From Candidatus Petromonas tenebris (GTDB taxonomy: Bacteria; Bacillota; Clostridia; Peptostreptococcales; Caminicellaceae): 64,000 nucleotides of DNA. The DNA is taken from NCBI GenBank assembly GCA_014236755.1, contig JACCKY010000024.1:1-64000 (forward strand), written 5' to 3'. The notes beneath the pieces were generated by a model. The model had not been told where the DNA came from and made no database searches. It saw only the letters and a program-made list of their open reading frames with translations. The position numbers and the translations under genes are program-made. This document shows positions 7,408 through 16,522 of the stretch, piece by piece (position 1 is the first letter of the stretch; the number at the start of each line of letters is the position of its first letter).

Positions 7408-8421
7408 ATGAGAATTAAAAAAATGGTTACTGTAGTTGTTGTAGTATCATTAGCTTTATCATTAGTACTTTCAGGGTGCACTCAGAAACAGGCTTCATCA
7501 GGAGGAAATGCAGATTATCCTAAAAGACCTATGGAATTTATAGCACCAGGAGGAGCAGGTGGCGGCTGGGACTTAACTATTCGAACAGTTGCGAAGGTAC
7601 TACAAGATACGAAGTTAGTTTCTGTGCCTATGCCAGTTACCAATAGGCCTGGTGGAGGTGGTGGAGTAAATCTTGCTTATCTACAGGAGAAAAAAGGGAG
7701 CGATTCTATTATTTCAGTATACTCTCCACCTTTAATACTGATCAATTTAAATGGATCTACTGATTTTAGCTATAAGGATACCACACCTCTTGCAAGACTT
7801 ATTGCAGATTATGGTGTATTTGTAGTTGCTAAAGATTCTAAATTCCAGACTATAAATGATGTAATGGAAGCTTTAAAAAAGGATCCAAAAAGTGTAAAAA
7901 TTGGTGGTAATTCATCAGCAGGTAGTATGGATCATATTCAATTTTTAATGATGGCTAAAGCTGCAGGTGTTAAAAATCTTAAGGAAATCGATTACGTAAG
8001 TTTCCAGGAATCAGGAGCCAGCCAAATTTTAGGTGGACATATTGATTTGTTCTCAACTGGATTAGGAGAGGTTCAAGGTTTACTTGAAAGTGGGGACTTA
8101 AAGGCTCTTGCCCATACAGCTGAAAAAAGAGTTGGAACTGGAGTAGTTGCTGAAATACCAACTGTAAAAGAGCAGGGTATTGATGCAACATTCGTGAACT
8201 GGAGAGGGCTGTTTGGACCACCTGAAATGCCGGATTATGCTGTAAAGTATTGGACAGATGTACTAGCTAAAATGGTAGAAACTGAGGAATGGAAAGAAGC
8301 TCGTGAGAGAAACAATTGGGATGATGCATATTTAGATGCGGATGAGTTCAAAGCCTTCTTAGATAAGACTAATGAAGATTATAAAGGAATATTAGAAGAA
8401 ATAGGAATGTTGAAGAAGTAG
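7408..8421 (+). CDS. tctC: Tricarboxylate-binding lipoprotein TctC (Bug family)
   Basis: This is the extracytoplasmic binding protein of a TTT-type tricarboxylate transporter. A lipoprotein signal peptide ends at LVLSGC (Cys about residue 24). The mature part begins with YPKRPMEFIAPGGAGGGWD, the glycine-rich first ligand loop of the Bug family, and later has VTNRPGGGGGV and GGHIDLFSTG. Its 337 residues are typical. It is followed by an attenuator hairpin, tctB and tctA. Citrate is the expected ligand from the neighbouring lyase genes. Confidence 0.9.
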   Translation: MRIKKMVTVVVVVSLALSLVLSGCTQKQASSGGNADYPKRPMEFIAPGGAGGGWDLTIRTVAKVLQDTKLVSVPMPVTNRPGGGGGVNLAYLQEKKGSDSIISVYSPPLILINLNGSTDFSYKDTTPLARLIADYGVFVVAKDSKFQTINDVMEALKKDPKSVKIGGNSSAGSMDHIQFLMMAKAAGVKNLKEIDYVSFQESGASQILGGHIDLFSTGLGEVQGLLESGDLKALAHTAEKRVGTGVVAEIPTVKEQGIDATFVNWRGLFGPPEMPDYAVKYWTDVLAKMVETEEWKEARERNNWDDAYLDADEFKAFLDKTNEDYKGILEEIGMLKK

Positions 8422-8431
8422 ATAAATTACA

Positions 8432-8460
8432 TAAAGGGTCATAGATTATATGGCCCTTTC
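8432..8460 (+). terminator. Intra-operon hairpin after tctC
   Basis: AAAGGGTCAT...ATGGCCCTTT forms a 10-bp stem (one G-U or mismatch) with a 7-nt loop between tctC and tctB. Such hairpins often stabilise the binding-protein message relative to the membrane genes. There is no long T run, so read-through is expected. Confidence 0.55.
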
Positions 8461-8487
8461 AAATGATATTTAAGCTGAGGTGATATA

Positions 8488-8958
8488 ATGAATTTATCTG
8501 CATTAGCGGGAATTTTTGCATTCGTCATAGGAGCTATATACACTATTCAAGCTTTTATGCTTCCCAATGCATCGATCGGCAATCCAATGGCTCCAAAAGT
8601 TTTACCTATTGGATTAGGAATATTAATGACTTTTTTCGGATTGATTCTTACGTTTCAAGAGGTTAGGAAAAATGGATTGAAATCAAAGGATAAAACTGAT
8701 CAAAAAGAAAAAGATGATAATGTTAAGAAAATAGTCTTTACGTGTGGTGCTGCTATTATATATGCTCTTTTATTTAATAGAATAGGATATATTCTTTCCA
8801 CAATAGTGTTTTTAGAGATAGTTTTAACATTATTTAATGGTAAGAAAAAATGGAAAACAAATACAGCAGTATCCATATGTTTTAGTGTTTTTATATATAT
8901 CGTGTTTTCAAAATTTTTGGGAGTAATTTTACCTAAAATTCCGTTCATCTATATATAA
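8488..8958 (+). CDS. tctB: Tricarboxylate transporter small membrane subunit TctB
   Basis: The 156-residue protein has four predicted membrane helices: residues about 3-22, 38-58, 82-105 and 118-140. A charged loop lies in the middle (SKDKTDQKEKDD). This is the TctB/DUF1468 pattern: N-terminal GAIYTIQAFMLP, then the conserved PKVLPIGLGILM. It sits between tctC and tctA, as in other TTT systems. Sequence conservation in this family is low, so the call depends partly on context. Confidence 0.87.
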   Translation: MNLSALAGIFAFVIGAIYTIQAFMLPNASIGNPMAPKVLPIGLGILMTFFGLILTFQEVRKNGLKSKDKTDQKEKDDNVKKIVFTCGAAIIYALLFNRIGYILSTIVFLEIVLTLFNGKKKWKTNTAVSICFSVFIYIVFSKFLGVILPKIPFIYI

Positions 8959-8973
8959 TCAGGAGGTGAAATA

Positions 8974-10482
8974 GTGGAGATATTATCTTATTTATTAAAT
9001 GGTTTTACAGTAGCATTAAAACCTATGAATCTAATGTGGGTAACTATAGGTGGGGTTTTAGGAACTATAGTAGGTATGCTTCCGGGATTAGGGCCTGCTA
9101 CTGGAGTAGCGGTGTTATTGCCTCTTACGTTTACTATGGGACCTGAAGCTTCACTAATTACTATGGCTGGCATCTACTATGGAGCCATGTTCGGAGGTTC
9201 TAGAAGTTCTATACTTATAAATACACCGGGAGATGGTGCTGCAATAGCTGCTACATTTGATGGTTATCCAATGGCTCAAAATGGAAGGGCTGAAGCAGCC
9301 TTAGCTATGTCGGCAATAGCTTCTTTTATTGGAGGAATATTGGCTGCGATTGTAATGGTTTTCGTAGCACAACCTGTTGCAAAGTTTGCTTTAAAATTTG
9401 GACCTGCAGAGTATTTTATGCTTATGGTATTTGCCCTATCTGCTACTGCATCTATGGCTAAAGGAAATCTTACTAGAGGGTTTATTTCTATGGTTTTAGG
9501 CCTTATGATAGCAACTGTTGGAATAGATGCACAGTCAGGATTAGAGAGATTTACTTTTGGTATACTGGAACTCCAGACCGGAATAGATTTTCTGGTAGTA
9601 ATTATTGCAGTATATGCGTTGGGTGAGGTATTTAAAGCCTTTAAAATGATTAAAGAAGGCAAGAAAAAGATGCAAACAAAGTTTGGGAAGATATGGATTA
9701 CTAAGGAAGACTGGAAGAGAAGCAAGTGGCCTATACTCAGGAGTGCACCACTGGGATTTTTTATAGGAGCTCTACCTGGAGCCGGTGGTACAATGGCATC
9801 TTTAATAGCTTATAACAATGAAAAACAGCTTTCAGAGCACTCGGATGAATTTGGTAAAGGAGCGATTGAGGGGCTTGCAGCACCAGAATCTGCAAACAAT
9901 GCTGCATCGGTAGGAGCACTGATACCAATGCTGACTCTTGGAATACCTGGTTCAGGAACTACCGCAGTAATGATGGGCGCCCTTCTTATGCTGGGACTTC
10001 AGCCGGGGCCTATGCTATTTCAACAGCATCCTAATCTAGCATGGGGCCTTATTGCAAGTATGTTTATAGGAAATATGATTTTGGCAATAGTAAATATACC
10101 TTTAGCAGGTGTCCTTGTTAGAGTCCTTTCAATACCGCCTAAAATTCTATATCCAATAATATTAGGGCTTGCCTTTGTGGGAACATATGCGATTAGTAAC
10201 AGTATAGTTGACTTTTATTTGTTAGTAATATTTGGTGTTATGGGGTATTTTATGTCAAAAACAAAGATACCGACAGCCCCTTTGATATTGGCAGTTATTG
10301 TAGGCAATAGCATGGAACAGTCATTTAGACAAGCTTTAACCATATCTAATGGAAGTTATGGTATATTTTTCAAATCTACAATTTCTATAATACTTTTTAT
10401 TTTGACAATAGTTTCTATTATGTATCCTTTTGTAAGAGACAAAATAAAAAAGAAAAAGAGTGTAGCTGGTTTAAACAATTAA
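8974..10482 (+). CDS. tctA: Tricarboxylate transporter large membrane subunit TctA
   Basis: TctA is the 12-helix transport subunit that takes up the tricarboxylate bound by TctC using the ion gradient. The 502-residue sequence has the family hallmark [20 protein letters not shown] near residue 26, repeated as [21 protein letters not shown] near residue 258. It also has [21 protein letters not shown] near residue 66. The start is GTG 8974 after AGGAGGTGAAATA. It ends the operon and is followed by a large terminator hairpin. Confidence 0.94.
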   Translation: MEILSYLLNGFTVALKPMNLMWVTIGGVLGTIVGMLPGLGPATGVAVLLPLTFTMGPEASLITMAGIYYGAMFGGSRSSILINTPGDGAAIAATFDGYPMAQNGRAEAALAMSAIASFIGGILAAIVMVFVAQPVAKFALKFGPAEYFMLMVFALSATASMAKGNLTRGFISMVLGLMIATVGIDAQSGLERFTFGILELQTGIDFLVVIIAVYALGEVFKAFKMIKEGKKKMQTKFGKIWITKEDWKRSKWPILRSAPLGFFIGALPGAGGTMASLIAYNNEKQLSEHSDEFGKGAIEGLAAPESANNAASVGALIPMLTLGIPGSGTTAVMMGALLMLGLQPGPMLFQQHPNLAWGLIASMFIGNMILAIVNIPLAGVLVRVLSIPPKILYPIILGLAFVGTYAISNSIVDFYLLVIFGVMGYFMSKTKIPTAPLILAVIVGNSMEQSFRQALTISNGSYGIFFKSTISIILFILTIVSIMYPFVRDKIKKKKSVAGLNN

Positions 10483-10497
10483 AAGCCAATATTTGTA

Positions 10498-10578
10498 ACG
10501 AGCATAAGTTTAAGTTATCTGGTGCAAAATATTTTTCTGTTTTTGCATAGATGTTGAAGCTCATGCTCGTTTTTGTTG
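10498..10578 (+). terminator. Long terminator hairpin after tctA
   Basis: ACGAGCATAAGTTT (10498-10511) pairs with AAGCTCATGCTCGT (10557-10570) with one mismatch and a G-U pair. Inside, ATCT..TGCAAAA pairs with TTTTGCA..AGAT. The stem is followed by TTTTGTTGTT. It separates the citrate transport operon from the proline genes. Confidence 0.7.
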
Positions 10579-10607
10579 TTGACATTATCAAATTATTTAT
10601 GTATAAT
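10579..10607 (+). promoter_or_regulatory. Sigma-A promoter of the proA T-box leader
   Basis: TTGACA (10579-10584), a 17-bp spacer and TATAAT (10602-10607) match the vegetative consensus exactly. Transcription would start near 10614, giving a leader of about 275 nt before proA. Confidence 0.85.
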
Positions 10608-10639
10608 TATTAGCAAATTAAGCGAATTATACAAATACT

Positions 10640-10853
10640 ATGAAGGAGAATAGTAGAAAAGTAACGTTTTACAGAGAGTAAAGCATTGGTGAGAGCTTTA
10701 CAAACTAGCTTTTCGAACCCGCTCTGGAGTATGATGGTGAATATAAACCATTACGGGTTAGTCACGTTAAGACTAAAACAAGTGAGCCTTTTGGCTAATT
10801 TGGGTGGTACCGCGGGTAAACTCTCGTCCCTTACTGGGATGAGAGTTTTTGTT
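10640..10853 (+). promoter_or_regulatory. T-box leader, probable proline specifier
   Basis: The leader carries the T-box sequence GGGTGGTACCGCGG at 10802-10815 and Stem I features: an AGAGAGTA-type purine motif near 10673 and GGTGAGAG near 10688. A specifier region TTCGAACCCGCTC near 10711-10724 follows, in which CCC at 10718-10720 is a proline codon. A terminator, ACTCTCGTCCC-TTACT-GGGATGAGAGTTTTT, follows at about 10820-10850. Uncharged tRNA-Pro would favour the antiterminator and switch on proA-proB. The specifier frame is my reading; ACC (Thr) or AAC (Asn) are the alternatives, and the downstream genes argue for Pro. Confidence 0.88.
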
Positions 10854-10890
10854 CTTTGAATAATAAAAAATAAAAATGGGAGTGGAAAGT

Positions 10891-12132
10891 ATGTCATATT
10901 TAGTAGACAAATGTGAAAGGCTAAATCGTGGAGCTAGAGCCTTGGCTAAAGCTGATACTAAATCTAAAAATGAAGCCTTAGAACAAGTAGCTAAAAGTTT
11001 GTTAAGAAATCAAAAGTATATTTTACAGGAAAACCAGAAGGATGTCATGAAGGCTAAGGAGATGAATATAAAGGAAAGCCTTATTGACAGATTGAGACTA
11101 AATGAAAAAAGAATCAATGGAATGGTGGATGGGATAAGGAAAGTAATTGATCTTAACGATCCAGTTTGGAAGAGCGATAGAGTGTGGACTTTGGAAAATG
11201 GCTTAACAGTAAGTAAAATGACTGTGCCTTTAGGGGTAATAGGAATCATTTATGAGTCTAGGCCTAATGTAACTGTAGAGGCATTTTCCCTTGCTCTCAA
11301 GAGTGGCAATGGAATACTACTTAGAGGAAGCTCCTCGGCTATCAATTCAAATAGAGCCATAGTAAATGCCATTAAGGAAGGATTGGAAAAAAGTAGTATT
11401 TCTATGGATGTTATAGAGTTTATAGACACGGAAGATCGCTTAGTGGTAGGAGAAATGCTGACTTTAAATAAGTATATAGATGTAATCATTCCTAGGGGCG
11501 GGGAAGAACTTATTCAATATGTAGTAAAAAATTCTACGGTTCCCACTATTGAGACGGGCGTAGGGAATTGCCATATATTTGTAGATGAGACAGCCGATAT
11601 AGAAAAGGCAATAGATATAGTCAAAAATGCAAAGGTGCAGCGTCCTGGAGTATGCAATGCCTGCGAAACTGTATTAGTTCATAAAAATATTGCAGAGAAG
11701 TTTTTGCCGAAGCTTTATGAAGCTTTAAATGAGGTTGTAGAACTTCGTGGATGCAGTGCTACTAAAAGGTTTATTGAAGTAAAGGAAGCTACAGAAGAAG
11801 ATTGGGCTGAGGAATACTTGGACTATATTCTTGCAATCAAAATAGTTGAGGATGTTCATGAAGCTATCGACCACATTGAAAAATATGGTACTAAACACTC
11901 CGAAGCTATATTGACTGAAAATCTTACAAATGCAAATATATTCCAACGAGAAGTAGATGCGGCAGCGGTATATGTTAATGCTTCCACCAGATTTACAGAC
12001 GGAGGACAATTTGGATACGGTGGAGAAATGGGTATAAGCACCCAAAAAATTCATGCCCGAGGACCTGTGGGATTAAATGAGTTGGTAACAGTTAAATATA
12101 CAATTATGGGAAATGGTCAAATTAGAGAATAG
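10891..12132 (+). CDS. proA: Glutamate-5-semialdehyde dehydrogenase ProA
   Basis: ProA reduces glutamyl-5-phosphate with NADPH to glutamate-5-semialdehyde, the second step of proline synthesis. The length from the preferred ATG 10891 (after GGGAGTGG) is 413 residues; ATG 10876 is in frame but poorly placed. Motifs seen are IYESRPNVTVEAFSLALKSG near residue 118, the catalytic cysteine in RPGVCNACETVL (about residue 255), and a C-terminal STRFTDGGQFGYGGEMGIST. The gene precedes proB, the reverse of the common proB-proA order. Confidence 0.95.
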   Translation: MSYLVDKCERLNRGARALAKADTKSKNEALEQVAKSLLRNQKYILQENQKDVMKAKEMNIKESLIDRLRLNEKRINGMVDGIRKVIDLNDPVWKSDRVWTLENGLTVSKMTVPLGVIGIIYESRPNVTVEAFSLALKSGNGILLRGSSSAINSNRAIVNAIKEGLEKSSISMDVIEFIDTEDRLVVGEMLTLNKYIDVIIPRGGEELIQYVVKNSTVPTIETGVGNCHIFVDETADIEKAIDIVKNAKVQRPGVCNACETVLVHKNIAEKFLPKLYEALNEVVELRGCSATKRFIEVKEATEEDWAEEYLDYILAIKIVEDVHEAIDHIEKYGTKHSEAILTENLTNANIFQREVDAAAVYVNASTRFTDGGQFGYGGEMGISTQKIHARGPVGLNELVTVKYTIMGNGQIRE

Positions 12133-12141
12133 AGGGATAGT

Positions 12142-12951
12142 ATGATTTCTGAAATTATAAAAGAAAGTAAAAAAATAGTTATAAAACTAGGAAGCAATAC
12201 CCTTGCCAATGAAGATGGTACTTTAAATAAAGACTTTTTCCAAAAGTTTTGTGAGCAAGTACAAGGCTTGATGACTCAGGGAAAGCAAATTGTAATAGTA
12301 TCTTCTGGAGCCACCATATCTGGTGTGGCCACTATTGGAAAATGGGCGAGGAAAAAGGATATTCACTATAAACAGGCTCTTTGTGCCATAGGACAGGTTG
12401 AACTCATGGATGCCTATAGAAGGGCTTTTGGCAAATACGGTATTAATATTGGACAGATGCTTTTGACAAGGGATGATTTTACTGATCCAAACAGAACTTT
12501 AAATATAAGAAATACCCTGTTTACTCTTATAGATGAAGGTGTTGTACCGATTATTAATGAAAATGATACTGTTAGTGTTGAAGAGATTAAGATTGGGGAT
12601 AATGATACCCTAGCTGCATTAGCTACAAATTTATGGAATGCAGATTTATTGATTCTCTTCAGTGATATTGATGGTGTATATGATAAAAATCCGAAGAAGT
12701 TCAAGGATGCATCCTTGATTGAAAAGGTTACTGATATTAATGAACTGCTTAAAAATATAGAAATTGGAAATACAAATTCCTTTGGCACAGGTGGTATTGC
12801 TACCAAAATCGAAGCAGCGAGAAAGGTGAATGAGTATAACATACCTATGATTTTAGCTAATGGAAAAAAAGAAGATATTTTGCTGAAATTATTAGAAGGA
12901 ACTGAAAAAGGAACTCTGTTTTTGCCTGAAAGGAGAATGAAAAAGTGGTGA
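12142..12951 (+). CDS. proB: Glutamate 5-kinase ProB, short form without PUA domain
   Basis: ProB phosphorylates glutamate to glutamyl-5-phosphate. The 269-residue protein is a complete amino acid kinase domain: VIKLGSNTLANEDGTL at the N-terminus, IVSSGATISGV, NENDTVSVEEIKIGDNDTLAALAT near residue 134 and the GTGGIATKIEAARK block near residue 214. It ends where the C-terminal PUA domain of the approximately 365-residue enzymes would begin. The final codons overlap the terminator stem shared with argJ. Lack of PUA occurs in other bacteria and may alter proline feedback. Confidence 0.93.
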   Translation: MISEIIKESKKIVIKLGSNTLANEDGTLNKDFFQKFCEQVQGLMTQGKQIVIVSSGATISGVATIGKWARKKDIHYKQALCAIGQVELMDAYRRAFGKYGINIGQMLLTRDDFTDPNRTLNIRNTLFTLIDEGVVPIINENDTVSVEEIKIGDNDTLAALATNLWNADLLILFSDIDGVYDKNPKKFKDASLIEKVTDINELLKNIEIGNTNSFGTGGIATKIEAARKVNEYNIPMILANGKKEDILLKLLEGTEKGTLFLPERRMKKW

Positions 12952-12984
12952 TGGTCTAGATTAGAAGACCACACCACTTTTTTC
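12943..12984. terminator. Bidirectional terminator between proB and argJ
   Basis: AGTGGTGATGGTCT pairs imperfectly with AGACCACACCACT around a short loop. T runs lie on both sides: TTTTTTC rightward, and CTTTTTC when read leftward. It can serve both the rightward proAB and the leftward argCJ transcripts. Confidence 0.7.
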
Positions 12985-12985
12985 T

Positions 12986-14203
12986 TTAACTCCTATAAGA
13001 ACCATTAATCTTTATATAATCGTAGCTCAAATCACATCCCCAGGCTTTTGTACTGTGTTTTCCATCATTTAAGTCGATAACTATATTTATATATTCCTGG
13101 TCCAATATTTTTTTTGCCGTCTCCTCACAAAAAGGAATGCCTATTCCTTGATTAACAAGCTGAAGTTTGCCCTTTTCATTTTCAAAAAATACATCTACCT
13201 TATCAGGAGCAAAGTTTCCATTTGAATATCCAAGGGAACACATGATTCTTCCCCAGTTTGCGTCACTGCCAAAGAAGGCGGATTTTACGAGGTTGGAAGA
13301 GATAACTGACTTAGCACAGAGTTTTGCATCTTCCTTAGTTTTGGCATTAAATAGCGAAACCTCTATTAATTTAGTAGCACCTTCACCATCCTTGGCAATC
13401 ATTTTAGCAAGCTCTTTATTTACAAAATCAAGTGCTTCTTTAAACTTATAAAAATCATCATTTTCCTTGTCTATTAACTTGTTGTCGGCACTACCATTTG
13501 CCAAGGTTATAACCATATCATTTGTGCTTGTATCCCCATCTACTGAAATCATGTTGTAAGAATCGCTTACGCTATCCTTTAATGCCTTTGACAGCAAAGA
13601 CTTGCCTATGTTTGCATCGGTAACTATAAAAGCAAGCATAGTAGCCATATTGGGATGAATCATTCCGGAACCCTTTGCTATACCGCTTATTTTTACAGGA
13701 TTATTATCTATAGATATCTCCACTGTGATTTGTTTGATAAAGGAATCTGTTGTTTTAATAGCTTCTGCTGCAGAAGTCCCTCCATCCTTAGACACCATAC
13801 CACAGGCCTTTTCAATTCCCGGTATAATCTTATCCATAGGCAAAGGAACGCCAATTATTCCCGTTGAGCCTACTAGAACCTGATTTGGAGTAAGACTCAA
13901 ACAATCAGCAGTGGTTTGGGCCATCTTGTAAGCATTCTCATACCCCTCTTGTCCAGTACAAGCATTTGCATTACCGCTGTTTACTACGATAGCTTGAATA
14001 TTAGGAGAGTTGATATTCTCCATACTTATCAATACTGGAGCTGCCTTTACCTTGTTAGTAGTAAAAGTACCGGCAGCCACAGCAGGTTTTTCACTATATA
14101 TAACACATAGATCCTTTTTACCACTTTTCTTTATACCGCAATGAATACCGATGGCTTTAAAGCCAGATACATCAGTTATAGATTTATTTTTTAAGACTTT
14201 CAT
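12986..14203 (-). CDS. argJ: Glutamate N-acetyltransferase / ornithine acetyltransferase ArgJ
   Basis: ArgJ recycles acetyl groups from N-acetylornithine to glutamate in the cyclic arginine pathway; some members also use acetyl-CoA. The protein has about 405 residues. The self-cleavage site is present in GSGMIHPNMATMLAFI, with the threonine of the T-M-L motif as nucleophile (about residue 186). Other segments are VVNSGNANACTGQEG and SVDGDTSTNDM. ATG 14203 is preferred because the AAAGGTGG site is 9 nt upstream; ATG 14212 directly abuts that site. It lies downstream of argC on the same strand. Confidence 0.94.
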   Translation of the reverse strand: MKVLKNKSITDVSGFKAIGIHCGIKKSGKKDLCVIYSEKPAVAAGTFTTNKVKAAPVLISMENINSPNIQAIVVNSGNANACTGQEGYENAYKMAQTTADCLSLTPNQVLVGSTGIIGVPLPMDKIIPGIEKACGMVSKDGGTSAAEAIKTTDSFIKQITVEISIDNNPVKISGIAKGSGMIHPNMATMLAFIVTDANIGKSLLSKALKDSVSDSYNMISVDGDTSTNDMVITLANGSADNKLIDKENDDFYKFKEALDFVNKELAKMIAKDGEGATKLIEVSLFNAKTKEDAKLCAKSVISSNLVKSAFFGSDANWGRIMCSLGYSNGNFAPDKVDVFFENEKGKLQLVNQGIGIPFCEETAKKILDQEYINIVIDLNDGKHSTKAWGCDLSYDYIKINGSYRS

Positions 14204-14269
14204 AAATATCATCCACCTTTCATTACTAATAAAACTAGATGTTAATATAGATAGACAACTCTAAGATTC

Positions 14270-14400
14270 AATTTATATTACTGTAGGGATTTTGAGGTTT
14301 CCTTCTGAGTGATTTTGAAGTATTTGTTGCTACTTCTATCTTTTATTTGAAGAGGGCAAATCTTCACATGAACCAGAAGGCTTCTCAAAATCCTAATAAA
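14270..14400 (-). repeat. Palindromic dispersed repeat, copy 1
   Basis: In the argC-argJ gap. Its reverse complement aligns along its whole length with 53560-53700. Shared blocks are GATTTTGAGG, TTCTGAG.GATTTTGAAGTA, TTTGTTGCTAC, AAATCTTCACATG, CAGAAGG and CTCAAAATCCTA. Each copy is itself an imperfect palindrome (GATTTTGAGG...CTCAAAATC). It is non-coding and may fold in the argCJ transcript. Confidence 0.8.
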
Positions 14401-14431
14401 TTTAACCTTGAACTTTGTCTTTTATAATGTT

Positions 14432-15469
14432 CTATGGAAATAAAGAAATTATCTCTAAGCCTTCCGTTTCTTCAAAACCAAACATCAGATTCATATTCTG
14501 AACTGCTTGACCAGCGGCTCCCTTCATCAAATTATCTATAGCAGATATACATATAACCCTATTTGTTCTTTTGTCAACTTTTACAGTGATATCGCATAGA
14601 TTAGAACCCTTAACCCATCTGGTTTCCGGAGGACTTTCCATTACTCTCACAAAGGGTTTATTTTTATAGAAGTCTTTATAAATTTCCATAATAGTTTCTT
14701 CAGATACCATTTCTGACAGATTTCCATAACATACTGCAAGTATTCCTCTGTTCATGGGGACTAAATGGGGAGTAAATGACAAAACTACATCATCGCCGTA
14801 GACATTTGACAGTTCCTGTTCTATTTCCGGTGTATGCCTGTGGCTTGCAACTCCATAGGCTTTGATGGATTCATTGCATTCAGTAAATTGAGTAGCCAAA
14901 TTTGCCTTTCTTCCTGCACCTGAAACTCCCGACTTTGCATCAATAATGATGGAAAGGGGATCTATAAGATGGTGTTTTAGCAAGGGAGTCAGAGCCAGTA
15001 TACTTGCCGTAGGATAGCATCCGGGATTTGCTATTAAATCGGCCTTTTTAATCTTATCTCCATAGAGCTCCGGCAGTCCATAGACAGATTTAGTCAATAA
15101 ATTGCTGCATCCGTGCTCAAGCTTATACCATTCTTTATAGGTTTCAGCAGATTTAAGCCTGAAATCTGCTCCAAGATCAATGACCTTTACTCCTAACTCC
15201 AAAGCCATTTCTGCTATTTCAAATGATTTCCCGTGGGGCAGAGCTATAAAAAGCACATCAATTGAGGAAAGATTTTCTTTAGCCTCTTGAATATTAATAC
15301 ACACTTTTTCCAAATGACCATAGTATTGGCCATAAAGATCAGAAAAGGATTTATCTGCATAATTATGAGAAGATGCAAATAATATCTTGCTCATCTGATG
15401 ATTATGCAAAAGCCATATTAATTGCTGGCCTGCATAACCTGTTGCGCCAACTACGCCTGCTTTAATCAT
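14432..15469 (-). CDS. argC: N-acetyl-gamma-glutamyl-phosphate reductase ArgC
   Basis: ArgC reduces N-acetylglutamyl-phosphate to the semialdehyde with NADPH. The 345-residue sequence has the N-terminal NADP motif [24 protein letters not shown], the catalytic cysteine in [14 protein letters not shown] (about residue 148) and [12 protein letters not shown]. The start is ATG 15469 behind a GAGGTGATTTT site; an upstream in-frame extension of 20 residues is hydrophobic and not conserved-looking. It is divergent from argB, with an ArgR-like box between. Confidence 0.95.
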   Translation of the reverse strand: MIKAGVVGATGYAGQQLIWLLHNHQMSKILFASSHNYADKSFSDLYGQYYGHLEKVCINIQEAKENLSSIDVLFIALPHGKSFEIAEMALELGVKVIDLGADFRLKSAETYKEWYKLEHGCSNLLTKSVYGLPELYGDKIKKADLIANPGCYPTASILALTPLLKHHLIDPLSIIIDAKSGVSGAGRKANLATQFTECNESIKAYGVASHRHTPEIEQELSNVYGDDVVLSFTPHLVPMNRGILAVCYGNLSEMVSEETIMEIYKDFYKNKPFVRVMESPPETRWVKGSNLCDITVKVDKRTNRVICISAIDNLMKGAAGQAVQNMNLMFGFEETEGLEIISLFP

Positions 15470-15514
15470 AAAATCACCTCGAATTATAAATTTTAAAATA
15501 ATTATACACAATAA

Positions 15515-15526
15515 AGAATAAATATT
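15515..15526. promoter_or_regulatory. Candidate ArgR (ARG) box between argC and argB
   Basis: AAGAATAAATATTCAAC contains GAATAAATATTC, close to the ARG box core found in Gram-positive bacteria. A second TTGAATAATTATG half-site lies at about 15556. Both are in the 156-bp gap between the argC and argB start codons, as expected for joint repression by ArgR with arginine. No argR gene is in the window. Confidence 0.6.
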
Positions 15527-15625
15527 CAACAGAAAAAAGAAAATAATGAAAAAACATTGAATAATTATGCCTTCAGTAGTATAATTATTAAAAAACTTTG
15601 ATATTTATGAAAGGATGGTGAAAAA

Positions 15626-16522
15626 ATGGGTGACCCCAAAATTCAAATATTGATGGAAGCTCTCCCCTATATTAAAAAGTTCAGTGGAAAAACCTTTGTA
15701 ATTAAATATGGTGGTAGCATTATGAAAAATGAAGAAGCTAAAAAAGCATTTATAGAAGACATTGTACTCATGAAGCTTGTAGGAATCAAAATAGTTATTG
15801 TCCATGGTGGAGGGCCAAACATTTCTGAACTGCTTGAGAAATTAAACATTGAAACAAAATTCGTTAGTGGTCTCAGGGTAACCGATGAACAAACTATGGA
15901 AGTAGTAGAAATGGTGCTGTCGGGTAAGGTTAATAAGAATCTGACTAGAGAGTTATGTAGTCATGGAATTAAGGCCATGGGAATCAGTGGGATCGATGGA
16001 AATTTGATTGAAGCAAAACCAAAAGATATGTATAAAGAAGGAATAAAAATAGATCTTGGATGTGTAGGGGAGGTTGCAAATGTAAATACAAAATTACTTA
16101 TTGAGCTATTGGAAAATGAATACTTACCTGTGATATCTCCTGTAGGAAGCGATATAAATGGAGGCGTATACAATATAAATGCCGACTATGTAGCTTCAGC
16201 CATAAGCAGTGCACTAGAGGCAGAAAAGCTTATCTTTCTTACGGATATAAAAGGTATATATAGGGATATAAATGATCCTTCTAGCTTTGTATCTAAGCTA
16301 AGTATAAAGGAAGCCCAAAAATATATTGATGAAGGTATTATACAGGGAGGAATGATTCCCAAAACGGAATGTTCTATAAAGGCTATACAAAGCGGCACAA
16401 AAAATGTTCATCTTATAGATGGTAGAATGAATCACAGTTTGTTGCTTGAAATATTTACCGATGATGGAATTGGAACTATGATAAAGGGAGGAATAGGACA
16501 ATGTCTAAAGAAAATTTCATGA
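15626..16522 (+). CDS. argB: Acetylglutamate kinase ArgB
   Basis: ArgB phosphorylates N-acetylglutamate, the second step of arginine synthesis. The 298-residue amino acid kinase has FVIKYGGSIMKN near residue 25, VIVHGGGPNISELLEKL near residue 59, the substrate loop FVSGLRVTDEQTMEVVEMVL and a C-terminal GGMIPKTECSIKAI. The last is the conserved GGMIPK that binds ATP. It overlaps argD by 22 nt. Confidence 0.95.
   Translation: MGDPKIQILMEALPYIKKFSGKTFVIKYGGSIMKNEEAKKAFIEDIVLMKLVGIKIVIVHGGGPNISELLEKLNIETKFVSGLRVTDEQTMEVVEMVLSGKVNKNLTRELCSHGIKAMGISGIDGNLIEAKPKDMYKEGIKIDLGCVGEVANVNTKLLIELLENEYLPVISPVGSDINGGVYNINADYVASAISSALEAEKLIFLTDIKGIYRDINDPSSFVSKLSIKEAQKYIDEGIIQGGMIPKTECSIKAIQSGTKNVHLIDGRMNHSLLLEIFTDDGIGTMIKGGIGQCLKKIS

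Noticed and set aside
13167-13451. Plus-strand open frame inside argJ
   Set aside because: It is the antisense shadow of the well-supported argJ gene, with no ribosome site and no recognisable protein.
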